Both the position numbers and the translations under genes were made by a program. The notes under the pieces are model-generated. The model had not been told where the DNA came from and did no database searches. It worked only from the letters and a program-made list of their open reading frames with translations. 64,000 nucleotides of DNA, taken from Hyphomicrobiales bacterium. Lineage in GTDB: Bacteria > Pseudomonadota > Alphaproteobacteria > Rhizobiales > Rhizobiaceae. Shown here piece after piece: positions 22,495 to 32,866 of the stretch. Location: assembly GCA_900472785.1 (NCBI GenBank), contig UCJH01000024.1, positions 5,449 through 69,448 on the forward strand, in the 5' to 3' direction. How positions within the stretch are numbered: position 1 is the first letter of the stretch; each line of letters starts with the position of its first letter.

Positions 22495-23109
22495 TTATAA
22501 GCCCTGGCCCGACTTGACCTTGACCACCTCGACGGCGGTCGCGGGCGAGCGGGCAACTTGTTTTGAAATATCCTGGCGCTTGATGTTTTCGCGGTGACGC
22601 AGGGTCAAGACGATGGCGCCGATCATGGCGACCAGAAGGACAAGGCCGGCAAGCTGGAAGAAGTAGATGTAATGCGTATAGAGTACGTCGCCGAGTGCTG
22701 CGGTGTTGGTGCGCTCCGTGACAGCCGGGATCGGCATCGAGATCGTTTTGGCGATTTCCGGCGAAAACGTGCTGCCGGCAACGACGATGATCAACTCGGC
22801 CGCCAGGATGATCCCGATGAGGGCGCCCACCGGCGCATATTCGAGCGCGCCCGAGCGCAGTTCCGCAAAATCGATGTCAAGCATCATGACGACGAACAGG
22901 AAGAGAACCGCCACCGCGCCGACATAGACGACGAGCAGGATCATCGCCAGGAACTCGGCCCCCGTCAGCAGGAAAAGCCCGGCGGAATTGAAGAATGTCA
23001 GGATCAGGAACAGCACGGAATAGACCGGGTTCCTGGCCGAGATCACCATGAAGGCCGACGCCACGGCGACGAAGGCGAAAAGATAGAAAAAAAGAGCCTG
23101 CAGACCCAT
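22495..23109 (-). CDS. nuoJ: NADH-quinone oxidoreductase subunit J
   Basis: The protein has 204 residues from ATG 23109 ([20 protein letters not shown]); the 44 codons upstream in the same frame are not membrane protein-like. It has five spans, with the conserved third-span region [22 protein letters not shown] that carries the pi-bulge of complex I. A hydrophilic C-terminal tail of about 35 residues ends the protein. The 146 bases between nuoI and nuoJ contain a small hairpin at 23140-23157. Confidence 0.95.
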   Translation of the reverse strand: MGLQALFFYLFAFVAVASAFMVISARNPVYSVLFLILTFFNSAGLFLLTGAEFLAMILLVVYVGAVAVLFLFVVMMLDIDFAELRSGALEYAPVGALIGIILAAELIIVVAGSTFSPEIAKTISMPIPAVTERTNTAALGDVLYTHYIYFFQLAGLVLLVAMIGAIVLTLRHRENIKRQDISKQVARSPATAVEVVKVKSGQGL

Positions 23110-23139
23110 GATCGGTGCCTTTTTGTCTTCCCCGGGTCT

Positions 23140-23157
23140 GATGGCCGGGCGGCCATC
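23140..23157. repeat. Intercistronic hairpin between nuoI and nuoJ
   Basis: GATGGCC and GGCCATC pair around GGGC within the largest gap of the nuo operon (146 bases). It lies about 30 bases before the nuoJ ATG on the minus strand. No U-run follows. It may mark an RNA processing or stability site between the peripheral- and membrane-arm genes. Confidence 0.4.
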
Positions 23158-23255
23158 CTTCCCACTGGCGCACCGGACATCGTCCGGCCCTCGCCCCAAA
23201 TCTGTTCCGCACCGGCCACCCTTGCGGGCGGTGCGGTGCAATGTTCGTCCGCGCC

Positions 23256-23747
23256 TTACCGGTAAGGCGAGTCCATGCCGATGTTGCGGGCGATTTCACG
23301 CTCCCAACGGTCGCCGTTCGCGAGCAGCCGGTCCTTGTCGTAATACAGCTCTTCGCGGGTCTCGGTGGCGAATTCGAAGTTCGGGCCTTCGACGATCGCA
23401 TCGACCGGGCAGGCCTCCTGGCAGAAGCCGCAATAAATGCACTTCACCATGTCGATATCGTAACGGACGGTGCGGCGCGTGCCATCGTTGCGGCGCGGGC
23501 CGGCTTCGATGGTGATCGCCTGGGCGGGACAGATCGCCTCGCACAGCTTGCAGGCGATGCAGCGCTCTTCGCCGTTCGGATAACGGCGCAACGCGTGCTC
23601 GCCGCGGAAACGCGGGCTCACCGGTCCCTTTTCAAAGGGATAGTTCAGCGTTGCCTTCGGCGCAAAGAAATAGCGCATCGACAGAAAAAACGCGCCTACG
23701 AATTCCTTGAGGAACAGCGAACCGACGGCTTGCGACAGACTTGCCAT
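23256..23747 (-). CDS. nuoI: NADH-quinone oxidoreductase subunit I
   Basis: The protein has 163 residues, choosing the second of two adjacent ATGs because GGAGG is better placed for it. Two ferredoxin-type [4Fe-4S] motifs are intact: [12 protein letters not shown] and [12 protein letters not shown], the ligands of clusters N6a and N6b. It passes electrons from NuoG to NuoB in the peripheral arm. Confidence 0.96.
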   Translation of the reverse strand: MASLSQAVGSLFLKEFVGAFFLSMRYFFAPKATLNYPFEKGPVSPRFRGEHALRRYPNGEERCIACKLCEAICPAQAITIEAGPRRNDGTRRTVRYDIDMVKCIYCGFCQEACPVDAIVEGPNFEFATETREELYYDKDRLLANGDRWEREIARNIGMDSPYR

Positions 23748-23811
23748 CATCGACCTCCAAACGCGCCGGACGGAGAGACGCCGGCAAAAACTGTGAAATT
23801 GCGCGCCGCCA

Positions 23812-24855
23812 TCATGCCCATCCCGTCAATTTTAGCGTGAAGGCGACGATGATGACCATGGCGAGCGACAAAGGCAGGAAGACCTTCCAGCCGAGACGCA
23901 TCAGCTGGTCGTAGCGATAGCGCGGGACGAAGGCCTTGACCATGGCGAACATGAAGAAGACGAACGAGGCCTTGAGCAGGAACCAGATGATCCCCGGAAC
24001 CCAGTTGAGGAACCAGACATCGACCGGCGGCAGCCAGCCGCCCATGAACAGGATCGTCGTCAGCGAGCACATCAGAACGATGGCTGCATATTCGCCCAGC
24101 ATCAGCATCATGTACGGCGCGGAGCTGTATTCGACCATGTATCCGGCAACCAGTTCCGACTCCGCCTCAGGCAGATCGAAGGGCGGCCGGTTTGTTTCGG
24201 CGAGCGCCGAGATGAAGAAGATGATGAACATCGGAAACAGCGAGATCCAATGCCAGTCGAGGAACGAGGCCGGCAGGCCAAGGCGCGTTCCGAGCCCATC
24301 CTGCTGCGCGTTGACGATGTCGCTGAGGTTCAGCGAGCCGACGCAGAGAAGCACGGTGACGATCACGAAGCCGATGGAAACTTCGTAGGACACCATCTGG
24401 GCGGCCGAGCGGAGCGCGCCCAGGAACGGATACTTCGAGTTCGATGCCCAGCCGGCCATGATGATGCCGTAGACTTCGAGCGACGAGATCGCGAAGACAT
24501 AGAGGATGCCGACATTGATGTTGGCGATCATCCAGCCGTTGTTCAGCGGAATAACCGCCCACGTCGCCAGAGCCAGCGTCACCGAGACAAGCGGCGCCAA
24601 GAGAAAGATCGCCTTGTTGGCGCCGGCCGGAATGACCGGCTCCTTGAAGACGAACTTCAAAAGATCGGCGAAGGATTGGAAGAGGCCGAACGGACCGACG
24701 ACGTTGGGACCCCGGCGCAGCTGGACGGCCGCCCAGATCTTGCGGTCTGCCAAAAGGAAGAAGGCGATGAAAATCAGGAGCGCGACCAGAAGCAGCAGCG
24801 ACTGGCCGATCATGATGGCCGCTGGCCAGACATAGGTCGAAATGAAGGCGTCCAT
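23812..24855 (-). CDS. nuoH: NADH-quinone oxidoreductase subunit H
   Basis: The protein has 347 residues with about eight or nine spans. Quinone-site loops are recognisable: [22 protein letters not shown] near residue 45 and [21 protein letters not shown] near residue 220. NuoH joins the membrane arm to the peripheral arm and forms the ubiquinone entry chamber. It lies 20 bases after nuoG. Confidence 0.97.
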   Translation of the reverse strand: MDAFISTYVWPAAIMIGQSLLLLVALLIFIAFFLLADRKIWAAVQLRRGPNVVGPFGLFQSFADLLKFVFKEPVIPAGANKAIFLLAPLVSVTLALATWAVIPLNNGWMIANINVGILYVFAISSLEVYGIIMAGWASNSKYPFLGALRSAAQMVSYEVSIGFVIVTVLLCVGSLNLSDIVNAQQDGLGTRLGLPASFLDWHWISLFPMFIIFFISALAETNRPPFDLPEAESELVAGYMVEYSSAPYMMLMLGEYAAIVLMCSLTTILFMGGWLPPVDVWFLNWVPGIIWFLLKASFVFFMFAMVKAFVPRYRYDQLMRLGWKVFLPLSLAMVIIVAFTLKLTGWA

Positions 24856-24875
24856 TGTGTCTTATTCCCTCGCGC

Positions 24876-26957
24876 TCATTCCGCCGCAGCTTTGAAATTG
24901 TTGCGTGCCAAAGCCGAGCATTCGGCCATGACGGCAGAGGCGCGTGCTATCGGGTTCGTCAAATAGAAGTCTTTGACCGGAGACGCAAACGCCGATTTCG
25001 TCATCTCACCGGCTTTTTGCGCAAGTGCGGCAATTTCACCGCCCTCGCCGGCCAGGATGCCGTCGATCTCGCCGAAATGCGGATGAGCGGCATGCAGTTT
25101 TCTGCGCAATTCGCCAAGCGAATCAAATGGCAGCTTCTTGCCGAGCACGTCGGAGAGCGCGCGCAGGATAGCCCAGTCCTCGCGGGCATCGCCCGGTGCG
25201 AAACCGGCGCGGTTGCCCATCTGGACACGGCCCTCGGTATTGACCCAGGTTCCGGACTTCTCGGTATAGGCGGCACCCGGCAGGATGACGTCGGCACCAT
25301 GCGCGCCCTCATCCCCATGCGAGCCGATATAGATGGTGAAGCCGGCGGTCTTGCCCGAGAAATCCATCTCGTCGGCGCCCAGCAGGAAGAGAACATCCGT
25401 TCCCGTCAACATCTCGGCTGCGGTCTTGCCGCCCTCACCCGGCACAAAGCCGAGATCGAGGCCGCCGACGCGCGAGGCTGCCGTGTGCAGAACCGCAAAG
25501 CCGTTCCAGTCGGTCGTGACGACGCCGACGGCACCGGCAAGCTTGGCCGCCGCCGCCAGAACAGCCGAGCCGGACGTTCCGGCAAGAGCCCCCTGCCCGA
25601 TGATGATCATCGGACGCTGCGCCTTGGTCAGCACCTCGAAGAACTTGCCCTTGCCTGCAACCAGTTCGCCAAGCGAATCGGTACCGGCACCGAGATAGTC
25701 GTAGTCGTAGCGAAGTTCACCCGGCTCGCCGATGACGCCGATCGGGAAGTTCGCCATCCGGAACCGCTTGCGGATACGGGCATTCAGGACGGAGGCTTCA
25801 AAGCGCGGATTGGAACCGATGATCAGCAGCGCATCGGCGCTTTCGATGCCCTGGATTGTCGGGTTGAAGAGATAGCTGGAGCGGCCGAGCGAGGGATCGA
25901 GCGCTGCTCCATCCTGGCGGCAATCGAGGTTCTTCGAACCGAGCGAAGTCACCAGTTCCTTCAGCGCATACATCTCCTCGACGGACGCGAGGTCGCCGGC
26001 GATCGCGCCGATCCGGTCTGCGCTGGTCTTGGCGACGGCAGCCTTGATCGCGGCAAAGGCCTCGTTCCAGCTGGCAGCCTTCAGGCGGCCATCCTTCTTC
26101 ACATAGGGGCGATCGAGACGCTGGGTCTTCAGGCCATCCCAGATGAAGCGGGTCTTGTCGGAAATCCACTCTTCGTTGATGTCCTCGTTGACGCGCGGCA
26201 TGACGCGCATGACTTCGCGGCCGCGTGTATCGACACGGATCGCCGAGCCGAGCGCATCCATGACGTCGATCGATTCGGTCTTGCCGAGTTCCCACGGGCG
26301 GGCATTGAAGGCGTAGGGCTTGGAGGTCAGCGCGCCGACCGGGCAGAGATCGACGACATTGCCCTGAAGCTCCGACGTCATCGCCTGCTCGAGATAGGTG
26401 GTGATCTCGGCATCCTCGCCCCGGCCGATCAGGCCGAGTTCGGCAATGCCGGCAACTTCCGTGGTAAAGCGGACGCAGCGCGTGCAGTGGATGCAGCGGT
26501 TCATCACGGTCTTGACCAGCGGGCCGATATACTTGTCTTCGACCGCACGCTTGTTCTCGTTGTAGCGGGTCGAATCGACGCCGAAGGCCATGGCCTGGTC
26601 CTGCAGGTCGCATTCGCCACCCTGGTCGCAGATCGGGCAATCGAGCGGATGGTTGATCAAAAGGAATTCCATGACGCCTTCGCGTGCCTTCTTGACCATC
26701 GGCGTGGTCGTGAAGACTTCCGGCGCTTCGCCGTTCGGGCCGGGACGCAGATCGCGCACGCCCATGGCGCAAGAGGCTGCCGGTTTCGGCGGCCCGCCCT
26801 TCACCTCGATCAGACACATGCGGCAATTGCCGGCGACCGACAGCCGCTCATGGAAACAGAAGCGCGGAACCTCGGCGCCGGCTTCTTCACACGCTTGAAG
26901 CAGTGTGAAATGATCCGGAACCTCGATCTCTTTTCCGTCGACTTTCAGCTTTGCCAT
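24876..26957 (-). CDS. nuoG: NADH-quinone oxidoreductase subunit G
   Basis: The protein has 693 residues from ATG 26957 (MAKLKVDGKEIEVPD); the frame is open for 34 more codons upstream without homology. The N-terminal domain carries the [2Fe-2S] cysteines (VPRFCFHERLSVAGNCRMC), the His/Cys cluster N5 (CPICDQGGECDLQ) and the N4 cluster (CIHCTRCVRF). The rest is a molybdopterin-oxidoreductase-like fold without cofactor. It carries electrons from NuoF toward NuoI. A 109-base gap separates it from the upstream helix-hairpin-helix ORF. Confidence 0.97.
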   Translation of the reverse strand: MAKLKVDGKEIEVPDHFTLLQACEEAGAEVPRFCFHERLSVAGNCRMCLIEVKGGPPKPAASCAMGVRDLRPGPNGEAPEVFTTTPMVKKAREGVMEFLLINHPLDCPICDQGGECDLQDQAMAFGVDSTRYNENKRAVEDKYIGPLVKTVMNRCIHCTRCVRFTTEVAGIAELGLIGRGEDAEITTYLEQAMTSELQGNVVDLCPVGALTSKPYAFNARPWELGKTESIDVMDALGSAIRVDTRGREVMRVMPRVNEDINEEWISDKTRFIWDGLKTQRLDRPYVKKDGRLKAASWNEAFAAIKAAVAKTSADRIGAIAGDLASVEEMYALKELVTSLGSKNLDCRQDGAALDPSLGRSSYLFNPTIQGIESADALLIIGSNPRFEASVLNARIRKRFRMANFPIGVIGEPGELRYDYDYLGAGTDSLGELVAGKGKFFEVLTKAQRPMIIIGQGALAGTSGSAVLAAAAKLAGAVGVVTTDWNGFAVLHTAASRVGGLDLGFVPGEGGKTAAEMLTGTDVLFLLGADEMDFSGKTAGFTIYIGSHGDEGAHGADVILPGAAYTEKSGTWVNTEGRVQMGNRAGFAPGDAREDWAILRALSDVLGKKLPFDSLGELRRKLHAAHPHFGEIDGILAGEGGEIAALAQKAGEMTKSAFASPVKDFYLTNPIARASAVMAECSALARNNFKAAAE

Positions 26958-27066
26958 CGTAGTCTCAATCCTGTCTTGCGTTCGTCGTCCCCAGGGCGAC
27001 GAACCGATATTATTAGGCAAATCAACCTTTACGCACCGCAGCCGACCGGCCGCGGTCAATCCACTC

Positions 27067-27651
27067 TCAACCCTTCAAGAGGGCTTTCGCCTGTACAACC
27101 CAGCCGTCGCGCACGATCCGCCCGGCGAAACCAAGCTGCTCATCGACACGCTGCACGTCCTTTTCCGTCCAGCGGGCAATATCGGCGAATTGCCGGATAC
27201 CCATGCCGTTCAGCACCTGTTCCAGCTTTGGGCCGATGCCCGATATCCGTTTCAGATCGTCGGCGCGCGCTTCGACAATCCGGGCAGCGCGGGGCCGCTT
27301 CTGTTCTTTAGGCTTGGCAACCGGTTTGACGGCGACCGCTTCCATGACAGACGCGAGAGGCTCGCCAACGGCCACCGAAGGCTCCACAGCTGCTGCCGTC
27401 TTCTGGGTCGCCTCGACGAAGCCCTGCATGGCGCCGAGCATGAACCCGGCAAGTTGGCTCGTGATCCCGATGCCGACGGCGGTGGCGGCCGCAACGGCGG
27501 CCGTCGGATGCGCCATCAGCGGATGAAGCGACGCTCCCGGCATCCACTGTGTCAGACCGAAGGGATCGTTTCCGCTGGAGTCAGACAGGGATGCAGCGCC
27601 GGCAGAACCAGCCTGCGCACCCTTTCCTGCCTCTGCCGCCAGCTTCACCAT
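27067..27651 (-). CDS. Unassigned nuo-operon protein with C-terminal helix-hairpin-helix domain
   Basis: This is a 194-residue protein between nuoF and nuoG. The N-terminal 45 residues are low complexity. A hydrophobic segment lies at about 50-78 (AAVAAATAVGIGITSQLAGF), and a Pro/Lys/Ala linker at 105-128. Residues 131-190 (DDLKRISGIGPKLEQVLNGM and on) form a helix-hairpin-helix with the GIGPK turn. The same domain is found at the C-terminus of NuoE in this operon, with the matching end GRIVRDGWVVQA against GRIDRDDWVKQA. From memory, a similar tail occurs on other alphaproteobacterial proteins such as ribosomal protein L21. Location suggests a complex I accessory or assembly role, but none is demonstrated. 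Confidence 0.7.
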   Translation of the reverse strand: MVKLAAEAGKGAQAGSAGAASLSDSSGNDPFGLTQWMPGASLHPLMAHPTAAVAAATAVGIGITSQLAGFMLGAMQGFVEATQKTAAAVEPSVAVGEPLASVMEAVAVKPVAKPKEQKRPRAARIVEARADDLKRISGIGPKLEQVLNGMGIRQFADIARWTEKDVQRVDEQLGFAGRIVRDGWVVQAKALLKG

Positions 27652-27657
27652 ACCGTC

Positions 27658-28962
27658 TTACTCCGCCGCTTCCAGAACCGCGCCGTGTGAGGAGGCATTG
27701 CGCGTGTATTCGTCGATACGCGCCTCCATCTCCGGGCGGAAATTGCGGATCAAAGCCTGGATCGGCCAAGCGGCCGCGTCGCCGAGCGCGCAGATCGTAT
27801 GGCCTTCAATTTGCTTGGTCACGTCGAAGAGCATGTCGATTTCGCGCTTCTGCGCGTTGCCCTTCACCATGCGCTCCATAACGCGCATCATCCAGCCGGT
27901 GCCTTCGCGGCACGGCGTACACTGGCCGCAGCTCTCATGTTTGTAGAAAGCCGAGAGACGCCAGATCGCCTTGATGATGTCGGTCGATTTGTCCATGACG
28001 ATCACGGCAGCCGTGCCGAAGGACGACTTCACGTCGCGCATGCCGTCGAAATCCATCGGCGCGTCGAGAATGTTCTCGCCCTTGACCACCGGGCAGGACG
28101 AGCCGCCGGGGATGACCGCCAGCAGATTGTCCCAACCACCGCGAATGCCGCCGCAATGTTTTTCGATCAGCTCGCGGAAGGGAATGCCCATGGCTTCCTC
28201 GACCGTGCAGGGCCGGTTGACGTGGCCGGAGACCATGAACAGCTTGGTGCCGACATTGTTGGGACGGCCGATCGACGAGAACCAACCGGCACCGCGGCGC
28301 AGAATAGTCGGCGCGACGGCAATCGATTCGACATTGTTGACCGTCGTCGGGCAGCCGTAGAGGCCCATATTTGCCGGAAATGGGGGTTTAAGGCGCGGCT
28401 GGCCCTTTTTGCCTTCGAGGCTTTCCAGAAGAGCGGTCTCTTCGCCGCAGATATAGGCGCCGGCGCCGTGATGGACGAAGATGTCCATGTCCCAGCCGCA
28501 TTTGTTGTTCACGCCGAGAAGCCCGGCATCGTAGCATTCGTCGATCGCCGCCTGCAGCGCCTCGCGCTCGCGCATATATTCGCCGCGCACATAGATATAG
28601 GCGACGTGCGCGCCCATCGCGAAGCTGGCGATGACGCAGCCTTCGATCAGCGTGTGCGGATCGTGGCGCATGATATCGCGGTCCTTGCAGGTGCCAGGCT
28701 CGGATTCATCGGCATTGACGACCAGATAATGCGGGCGACCGTCGCTTTCCTTGGGCATGAACGACCATTTGAGGCCCGTCGGAAAGCCCGCGCCGCCGCG
28801 ACCGCGCAGACCCGAAGCCTTCATCTCGTTGATGATCCAGTCGCGACCCTTTTCGAGGATCTGCTTGGTGCCATCCCAATGGCCGCGGCTCATCACGCCC
28901 TTCAGCGACTTGTCATGAAGGCCGTAGATGTTATTGAAAATGCGGTCTTTATCGTCAAGCAT
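27658..28962 (-). CDS. nuoF: NADH-quinone oxidoreductase subunit F
   Basis: The protein has 434 residues. The NADH and FMN sites are visible ([39 protein letters not shown]-like segment [20 protein letters not shown]), and the N3 [4Fe-4S] cluster ligands are in [16 protein letters not shown] with a later Cys in [13 protein letters not shown]. It oxidises NADH and feeds electrons to NuoE and NuoG. It lies 11 bases after nuoE. Confidence 0.97.
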   Translation of the reverse strand: MLDDKDRIFNNIYGLHDKSLKGVMSRGHWDGTKQILEKGRDWIINEMKASGLRGRGGAGFPTGLKWSFMPKESDGRPHYLVVNADESEPGTCKDRDIMRHDPHTLIEGCVIASFAMGAHVAYIYVRGEYMREREALQAAIDECYDAGLLGVNNKCGWDMDIFVHHGAGAYICGEETALLESLEGKKGQPRLKPPFPANMGLYGCPTTVNNVESIAVAPTILRRGAGWFSSIGRPNNVGTKLFMVSGHVNRPCTVEEAMGIPFRELIEKHCGGIRGGWDNLLAVIPGGSSCPVVKGENILDAPMDFDGMRDVKSSFGTAAVIVMDKSTDIIKAIWRLSAFYKHESCGQCTPCREGTGWMMRVMERMVKGNAQKREIDMLFDVTKQIEGHTICALGDAAAWPIQALIRNFRPEMEARIDEYTRNASSHGAVLEAAE

Positions 28963-28973
28963 GGTTCACCTGT

Positions 28974-30131
28974 CTATCGCGGCTTCTTGCCGAAAACCCG
29001 GATGTATTCGGCTTCGCCGCCCTTGGCCAGCGCCGCTGCCTGTTTGACCCAGTCGTCGCGGTCGATCCGGCCCTTGAAATTCAGGTAGGCATCAGCCCAT
29101 TCGCGCTCGGCCTCTTTCCAAGAGGCAACCTGGGCAAAGGTATAGATGCCAAGCTCGTGGAGAATGGCTTCGATCTTCGGGCCAACGCCGGAAATCAGCT
29201 TCAGGTCGTCCACCGTGGTTGGGCGCGCAATGGCCGCCGGACGGTTCTTGTCGTCCAGCGATGGTTTTGCGACAGCAGCCGCCTTGACCGGCTTTCCGGC
29301 AGGCAGAGAGCCATCGGGGGCGACGTTCCTAGTATCGCCCTCGACCTTGTCGTTGGCGGCGGACGCGGCCTTAGCAGTGGCCGGCGTCTTGACGGACGGA
29401 TCCGTTTCAGGCGCATGCGTCTTGGCGCGACCCGCGTTGGCTGGCGGAACCGATACGGCGTCGGCGCTGACTTCGGCAGCAGCCGGATCGGCATCAGTGA
29501 CCTGATTGCGCTGGCGCACATAGGGTGCAGACAGCGTCGTCGTGCCGCCCACCGGCGCCGAGAAGATGCGGTCGATCTGCGTGCCCGGCTTGACGTCCGC
29601 GCCCCTGCCTGCGTCGAAACGGTCGATGATGTAGTCAAGCTGCGGAACCGTCAGATCCTCGTAGCTGTCCTTGAAAATCATCACCATCGGCGCGTTCACG
29701 CAGGCGCCCTGACACTCGACCTCTTCCCAGGAAAGCGTACCGCTCTCGTTCGGGGTCAGCGGCTCGGGATGGATGCGCTTCTTGCACAGCTTGATCAGTT
29801 CTTCCGAACCGCGCAGCATGCACGGCGTCGTGCCGCAAACCTGCACATGCGCCCGCGTGCCGACAGGCTTGAGCTGGAACTGCGTATAGAAAGTCGCGAC
29901 TTCAAGCACACGGATATAGGCCATGCCGAGCATGTCGGCGACACTCTCGATGGCCGCCTTGGTCACCCAGCCGTCCTGCTCCTGCGCCCGCATCAGAAGC
30001 GGGATCACGGCGGACTGCTGACGGCCTTCCGGATATTTCTTGATCGTTGCCTGAGCCCAGGCCACATTTTCACCCTTGAAGGCAAAGCTCTGCGGCTGGA
30101 CATTTTCCTCGGCTAGTCGACGAACGGACAT
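28974..30131 (-). CDS. nuoE: NADH-quinone oxidoreductase subunit E with long C-terminal extension
   Basis: The protein has 385 residues, about twice the usual 160-240. Residues 1-185 are the thioredoxin-like NuoE domain with [2Fe-2S] ligands C99, C104, C140 and C144 (VQVCGTTPCML; VECQGACVNAP). Residues about 190-305 are an Ala/Pro/Thr/Asp-rich linker without obvious fold. Residues 308-368 are a helix-hairpin-helix domain (DDLKLISGVGPKIEAILHEL) nearly matching the one in the ORF at 27067-27651. The core passes electrons from FMN in NuoF. The extension has no known function. Confidence 0.95.
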   Translation of the reverse strand: MSVRRLAEENVQPQSFAFKGENVAWAQATIKKYPEGRQQSAVIPLLMRAQEQDGWVTKAAIESVADMLGMAYIRVLEVATFYTQFQLKPVGTRAHVQVCGTTPCMLRGSEELIKLCKKRIHPEPLTPNESGTLSWEEVECQGACVNAPMVMIFKDSYEDLTVPQLDYIIDRFDAGRGADVKPGTQIDRIFSAPVGGTTTLSAPYVRQRNQVTDADPAAAEVSADAVSVPPANAGRAKTHAPETDPSVKTPATAKAASAANDKVEGDTRNVAPDGSLPAGKPVKAAAVAKPSLDDKNRPAAIARPTTVDDLKLISGVGPKIEAILHELGIYTFAQVASWKEAEREWADAYLNFKGRIDRDDWVKQAAALAKGGEAEYIRVFGKKPR

Positions 30132-30146
30132 TCTTCCCGCACCTTA

Positions 30147-30413
30147 TCAGTTAATCAAACCGCACCGCGATTTCGTCAGCGTGACGAATTCGCAGGCATA
30201 GGCTGACTTTTCTTTCTGCAAAAACACGATGAACCGCGTGCCATTCGGCACGGCGGTCTTGATTTCATATCCTTCGGCCAGAAGGCTGCTCATGCCGCTG
30301 CCGCCGGCAACGCTCACTTCGCCCTGCGTCGTGGTCTTGCTCTTCGCCTCCTGCGCCAGCGCGGCGCCGGACAGGAAAAACAGGGCGATTATCGCAGGAG
30401 CGAGGCGACGCAT
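30147..30413 (-). CDS. Small exported protein of unknown function inside the nuo operon
   Basis: The protein has 88 residues with a signal peptide ([20 protein letters not shown], cleavage near residue 20), so the mature part of about 68 residues is probably periplasmic. Two cysteines (YACEFVTLTKSRCGLIN) could form a disulfide. The ATG shares one base with the nuoD stop, and nuoE starts 15 bases after its stop, so it is firmly part of the operon. I do not recognise a family. Its presence between two cytoplasmic-arm genes is odd for an exported product. Confidence 0.75.
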   Translation of the reverse strand: MRRLAPAIIALFFLSGAALAQEAKSKTTTQGEVSVAGGSGMSSLLAEGYEIKTAVPNGTRFIVFLQKEKSAYACEFVTLTKSRCGLIN

Positions 30414-31603
30414 CAGCGGTCAACCTCGCCGAAAACGATGTCGAGCGAGCCCAGCACAGCGGAAACGTCCGCAAGCTGGTGGCCACGACAGATATAATCC
30501 ATGGCCTGCAGATGGGCATAACCCGGTGCCTTGATCTTGCAGCGGTATGGCTTGTTCGAACCGTCCGACACGAGATAGACCCCGAACTCGCCCTTCGGCG
30601 CTTCGACGGCAGCATAAACCTCGCCTTCAGGCACGTGATAGCCTTCGGTATAGAGCTTGAAGTGGTGAATCAGCGCTTCCATCGACCGCTTCATCTCGCC
30701 ACGCTTCGGCGGCACGACCTTGCCGTCCAGCGACGAAACGGGACCGATCTTCGCATTGCCGAGAAGGCGGTCAACGCACTGGCGCATGATCTTTGCCGAC
30801 TCGCGCATCTCGATCATGCGGATCAGATACCGGTCGTAGCAGTCGCCGTTCTTGCCGATCGGGATGTCGAAATCCATTTCCGAATAGCATTCATACGGCT
30901 GCGACTTGCGCAAATCCCAGGCGGCACCCGAACCGCGAACCATGACGCCGGAAAAGCCCCAGGCCCAGGCATCGTCCAGCGTGACGACGCCGATATCGAC
31001 GTTGCGCTGCTTGAAGATACGGTTGCCGGTCAGAAGCTCGTCAATGTCGTCGACCGTCTTCAGGAAGGGGTCGATCCACTTGCCGATGTCTTCGACGAGT
31101 TCATGCGGCAAATCCTGGTGTACGCCACCCGGACGGATATAGGCCGAGTGCATGCGCGCGCCGCAGGCCCGCTCATAAAATACCATCAGCTTTTCGCGCT
31201 CTTCGAAACCCCAGAGCGGCGGCGTCAAAGCGCCGACGTCCATCGCCTGCGTGGTGACGTTCAGCAGATGCGATAGGATGCGGCCGATTTCCGAATAGAG
31301 CACGCGGATCAACTGCCCGCGAATTGGAACTTCGGTCTTCGTGAGCTTCTCGACGGCCATCGCGAAAGCATGTTCCTGGTTCATCGGCGCGACATAGTCG
31401 AGCCGGTCGAAATAGGGCACCGCCTGCAGATAGGTCTTCGTTTCGATCAGCTTTTCGGTGCCGCGATGCAGAAGGCCGATATGCGGATCGACACGCTCGA
31501 CGATTTCGCCATCCAGCTCGAGAACCAGACGCAACACGCCGTGCGCCGCCGGATGCTGCGGTCCGAAATTGATATTGAAATTGCGGACGTTGTGTTCGTT
31601 CAT
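30413..31603 (-). CDS. nuoD: NADH-quinone oxidoreductase subunit D
   Basis: This is a 396-residue 49-kDa-type subunit related to [NiFe]-hydrogenase large subunits but without metal-binding cysteines. Characteristic segments include [36 protein letters not shown] and [10 protein letters not shown]. It forms the quinone-binding pocket with NuoB. It stands as a separate gene from nuoC, unlike the fused NuoCD of E. coli. Sixty-three bases separate it from nuoC. Confidence 0.97.
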   Translation of the reverse strand: MNEHNVRNFNINFGPQHPAAHGVLRLVLELDGEIVERVDPHIGLLHRGTEKLIETKTYLQAVPYFDRLDYVAPMNQEHAFAMAVEKLTKTEVPIRGQLIRVLYSEIGRILSHLLNVTTQAMDVGALTPPLWGFEEREKLMVFYERACGARMHSAYIRPGGVHQDLPHELVEDIGKWIDPFLKTVDDIDELLTGNRIFKQRNVDIGVVTLDDAWAWGFSGVMVRGSGAAWDLRKSQPYECYSEMDFDIPIGKNGDCYDRYLIRMIEMRESAKIMRQCVDRLLGNAKIGPVSSLDGKVVPPKRGEMKRSMEALIHHFKLYTEGYHVPEGEVYAAVEAPKGEFGVYLVSDGSNKPYRCKIKAPGYAHLQAMDYICRGHQLADVSAVLGSLDIVFGEVDR

Positions 31604-31666
31604 ACCGCTTGCTCCAAGCCGGATAAAATCCTGCTGCGAAGGCGATCAGCCTTCATCATAACTGCG

Positions 31667-32272
31667 TTACTGCGCTTTCGCCTTCTCATCGCCTGGCAGA
31701 ACGTATTCCGTTCCTTCCCAGGGCGACATGAAGTCGAAGTTGCGGAATTCCTGTTTCAGCTCGACCGGCTCGTACACCACGCGCTTGGCTTCGTCGTCGT
31801 AGCGAACCTCGACGAAACCTGTCGTCGGGAAGTCCTTGCGCAGCGGATAGCCTTCAAAACCGTAATCGGTCAGGATGCGGCGCAGATCCGGGTGGCCGGT
31901 GAAGAGGATGCCATACATGTCGTAGGCTTCGCGCTCGAACCAGTCGGCGCCCGGATAGACCGCAGTCGCGGACGGCACGGGCTGGTCCTCGTTGGTCGCC
32001 ACCTTGATGCGGATGCGCTGGTTCTGCTTCGGCGACATCAGGTGATAGACCACGTCGAAACGGTCGGCGCGTTGCGGCCAGTCGACACCGCAGATATCGG
32101 TGAAGTTGACGAAACCGCAGCGCTTGTCGTCGCGCAGGAAGGTCAGGAGCGGGATGATGCTTTCGGCGGTCGAGGTCAGCGTCAGTTCGCCGAAGCTGAT
32201 CGCGGTGTCAGCGACCAGCGACCCACGCGCCTCGGTGATGTACGTGGCAAGCTCGTTCAGGGCTTCACTCAT
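31667..32272 (-). CDS. nuoC: NADH-quinone oxidoreductase subunit C
   Basis: This is a 201-residue 30-kDa-type subunit. The signature [22 protein letters not shown] followed by [19 protein letters not shown] identifies it clearly. It is a structural part of the peripheral arm next to NuoD. The ATG at 32272 lies 18 bases after the nuoB stop. Confidence 0.97.
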   Translation of the reverse strand: MSEALNELATYITEARGSLVADTAISFGELTLTSTAESIIPLLTFLRDDKRCGFVNFTDICGVDWPQRADRFDVVYHLMSPKQNQRIRIKVATNEDQPVPSATAVYPGADWFEREAYDMYGILFTGHPDLRRILTDYGFEGYPLRKDFPTTGFVEVRYDDEAKRVVYEPVELKQEFRNFDFMSPWEGTEYVLPGDEKAKAQ

Positions 32273-32290
32273 TGCTCAGGTCCCCTGCCC

Positions 32291-32866
32291 TTACCGTTCG
32301 ATCGTGCCGGTGCGGCGGATTTTCTTCTGCAGCAGAAGCACCCCGTAAAGGAGAGCCTCTGCCGTGGGAGGACAGCCCGGCACATAGATATCGACAGGCA
32401 CGACGCGATCGCAGCCGCGCACCACCGAATAGGAATAATGATAATAGCCGCCACCGTTGGCGCAGGAACCCATCGAGATCACGTAACGCGGCTCAGGCAT
32501 CTGGTCGTAAACCTTGCGCAGAGCCGGCGCCATCTTGTTGGTCAGCGTGCCGGCGACGATCATCACGTCGGACTGGCGCGGTGAGGCGCGCGGCGCAAAG
32601 CCGAAACGCTCCGCGTCGTAACGCGGCATCGACATCTGCATCATCTCGACGGCGCAGCAGGCGAGACCGAAGGTCATCCACATCAGCGAGCCGGTGCGCG
32701 CCCAGTTGATCAACTCGTCGGTCGAGGTGACGAGAAAACCCTTGTCGGCGAGTTCGTTGTTGATCTCGCCAAAGAATGCGTCGTTGCTGCCGATCGGCTT
32801 GCCGGTCGACGGATCGATGATGCCCGTGGACGCCTGAGCGACGAGCGGTGTGGTTGCTACTCCCAT
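32291..32866 (-). CDS. nuoB: NADH-quinone oxidoreductase subunit B
   Basis: The protein has 191 residues from ATG 32866, which overlaps the end of nuoA by 10 bases; an upstream start at 32887 would deepen the overlap. It carries the ligands for the terminal cluster N2: the adjacent cysteines in [11 protein letters not shown], then [11 protein letters not shown] and [15 protein letters not shown]. It hands electrons to ubiquinone. Confidence 0.96.
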   Translation of the reverse strand: MGVATTPLVAQASTGIIDPSTGKPIGSNDAFFGEINNELADKGFLVTSTDELINWARTGSLMWMTFGLACCAVEMMQMSMPRYDAERFGFAPRASPRQSDVMIVAGTLTNKMAPALRKVYDQMPEPRYVISMGSCANGGGYYHYSYSVVRGCDRVVPVDIYVPGCPPTAEALLYGVLLLQKKIRRTGTIER

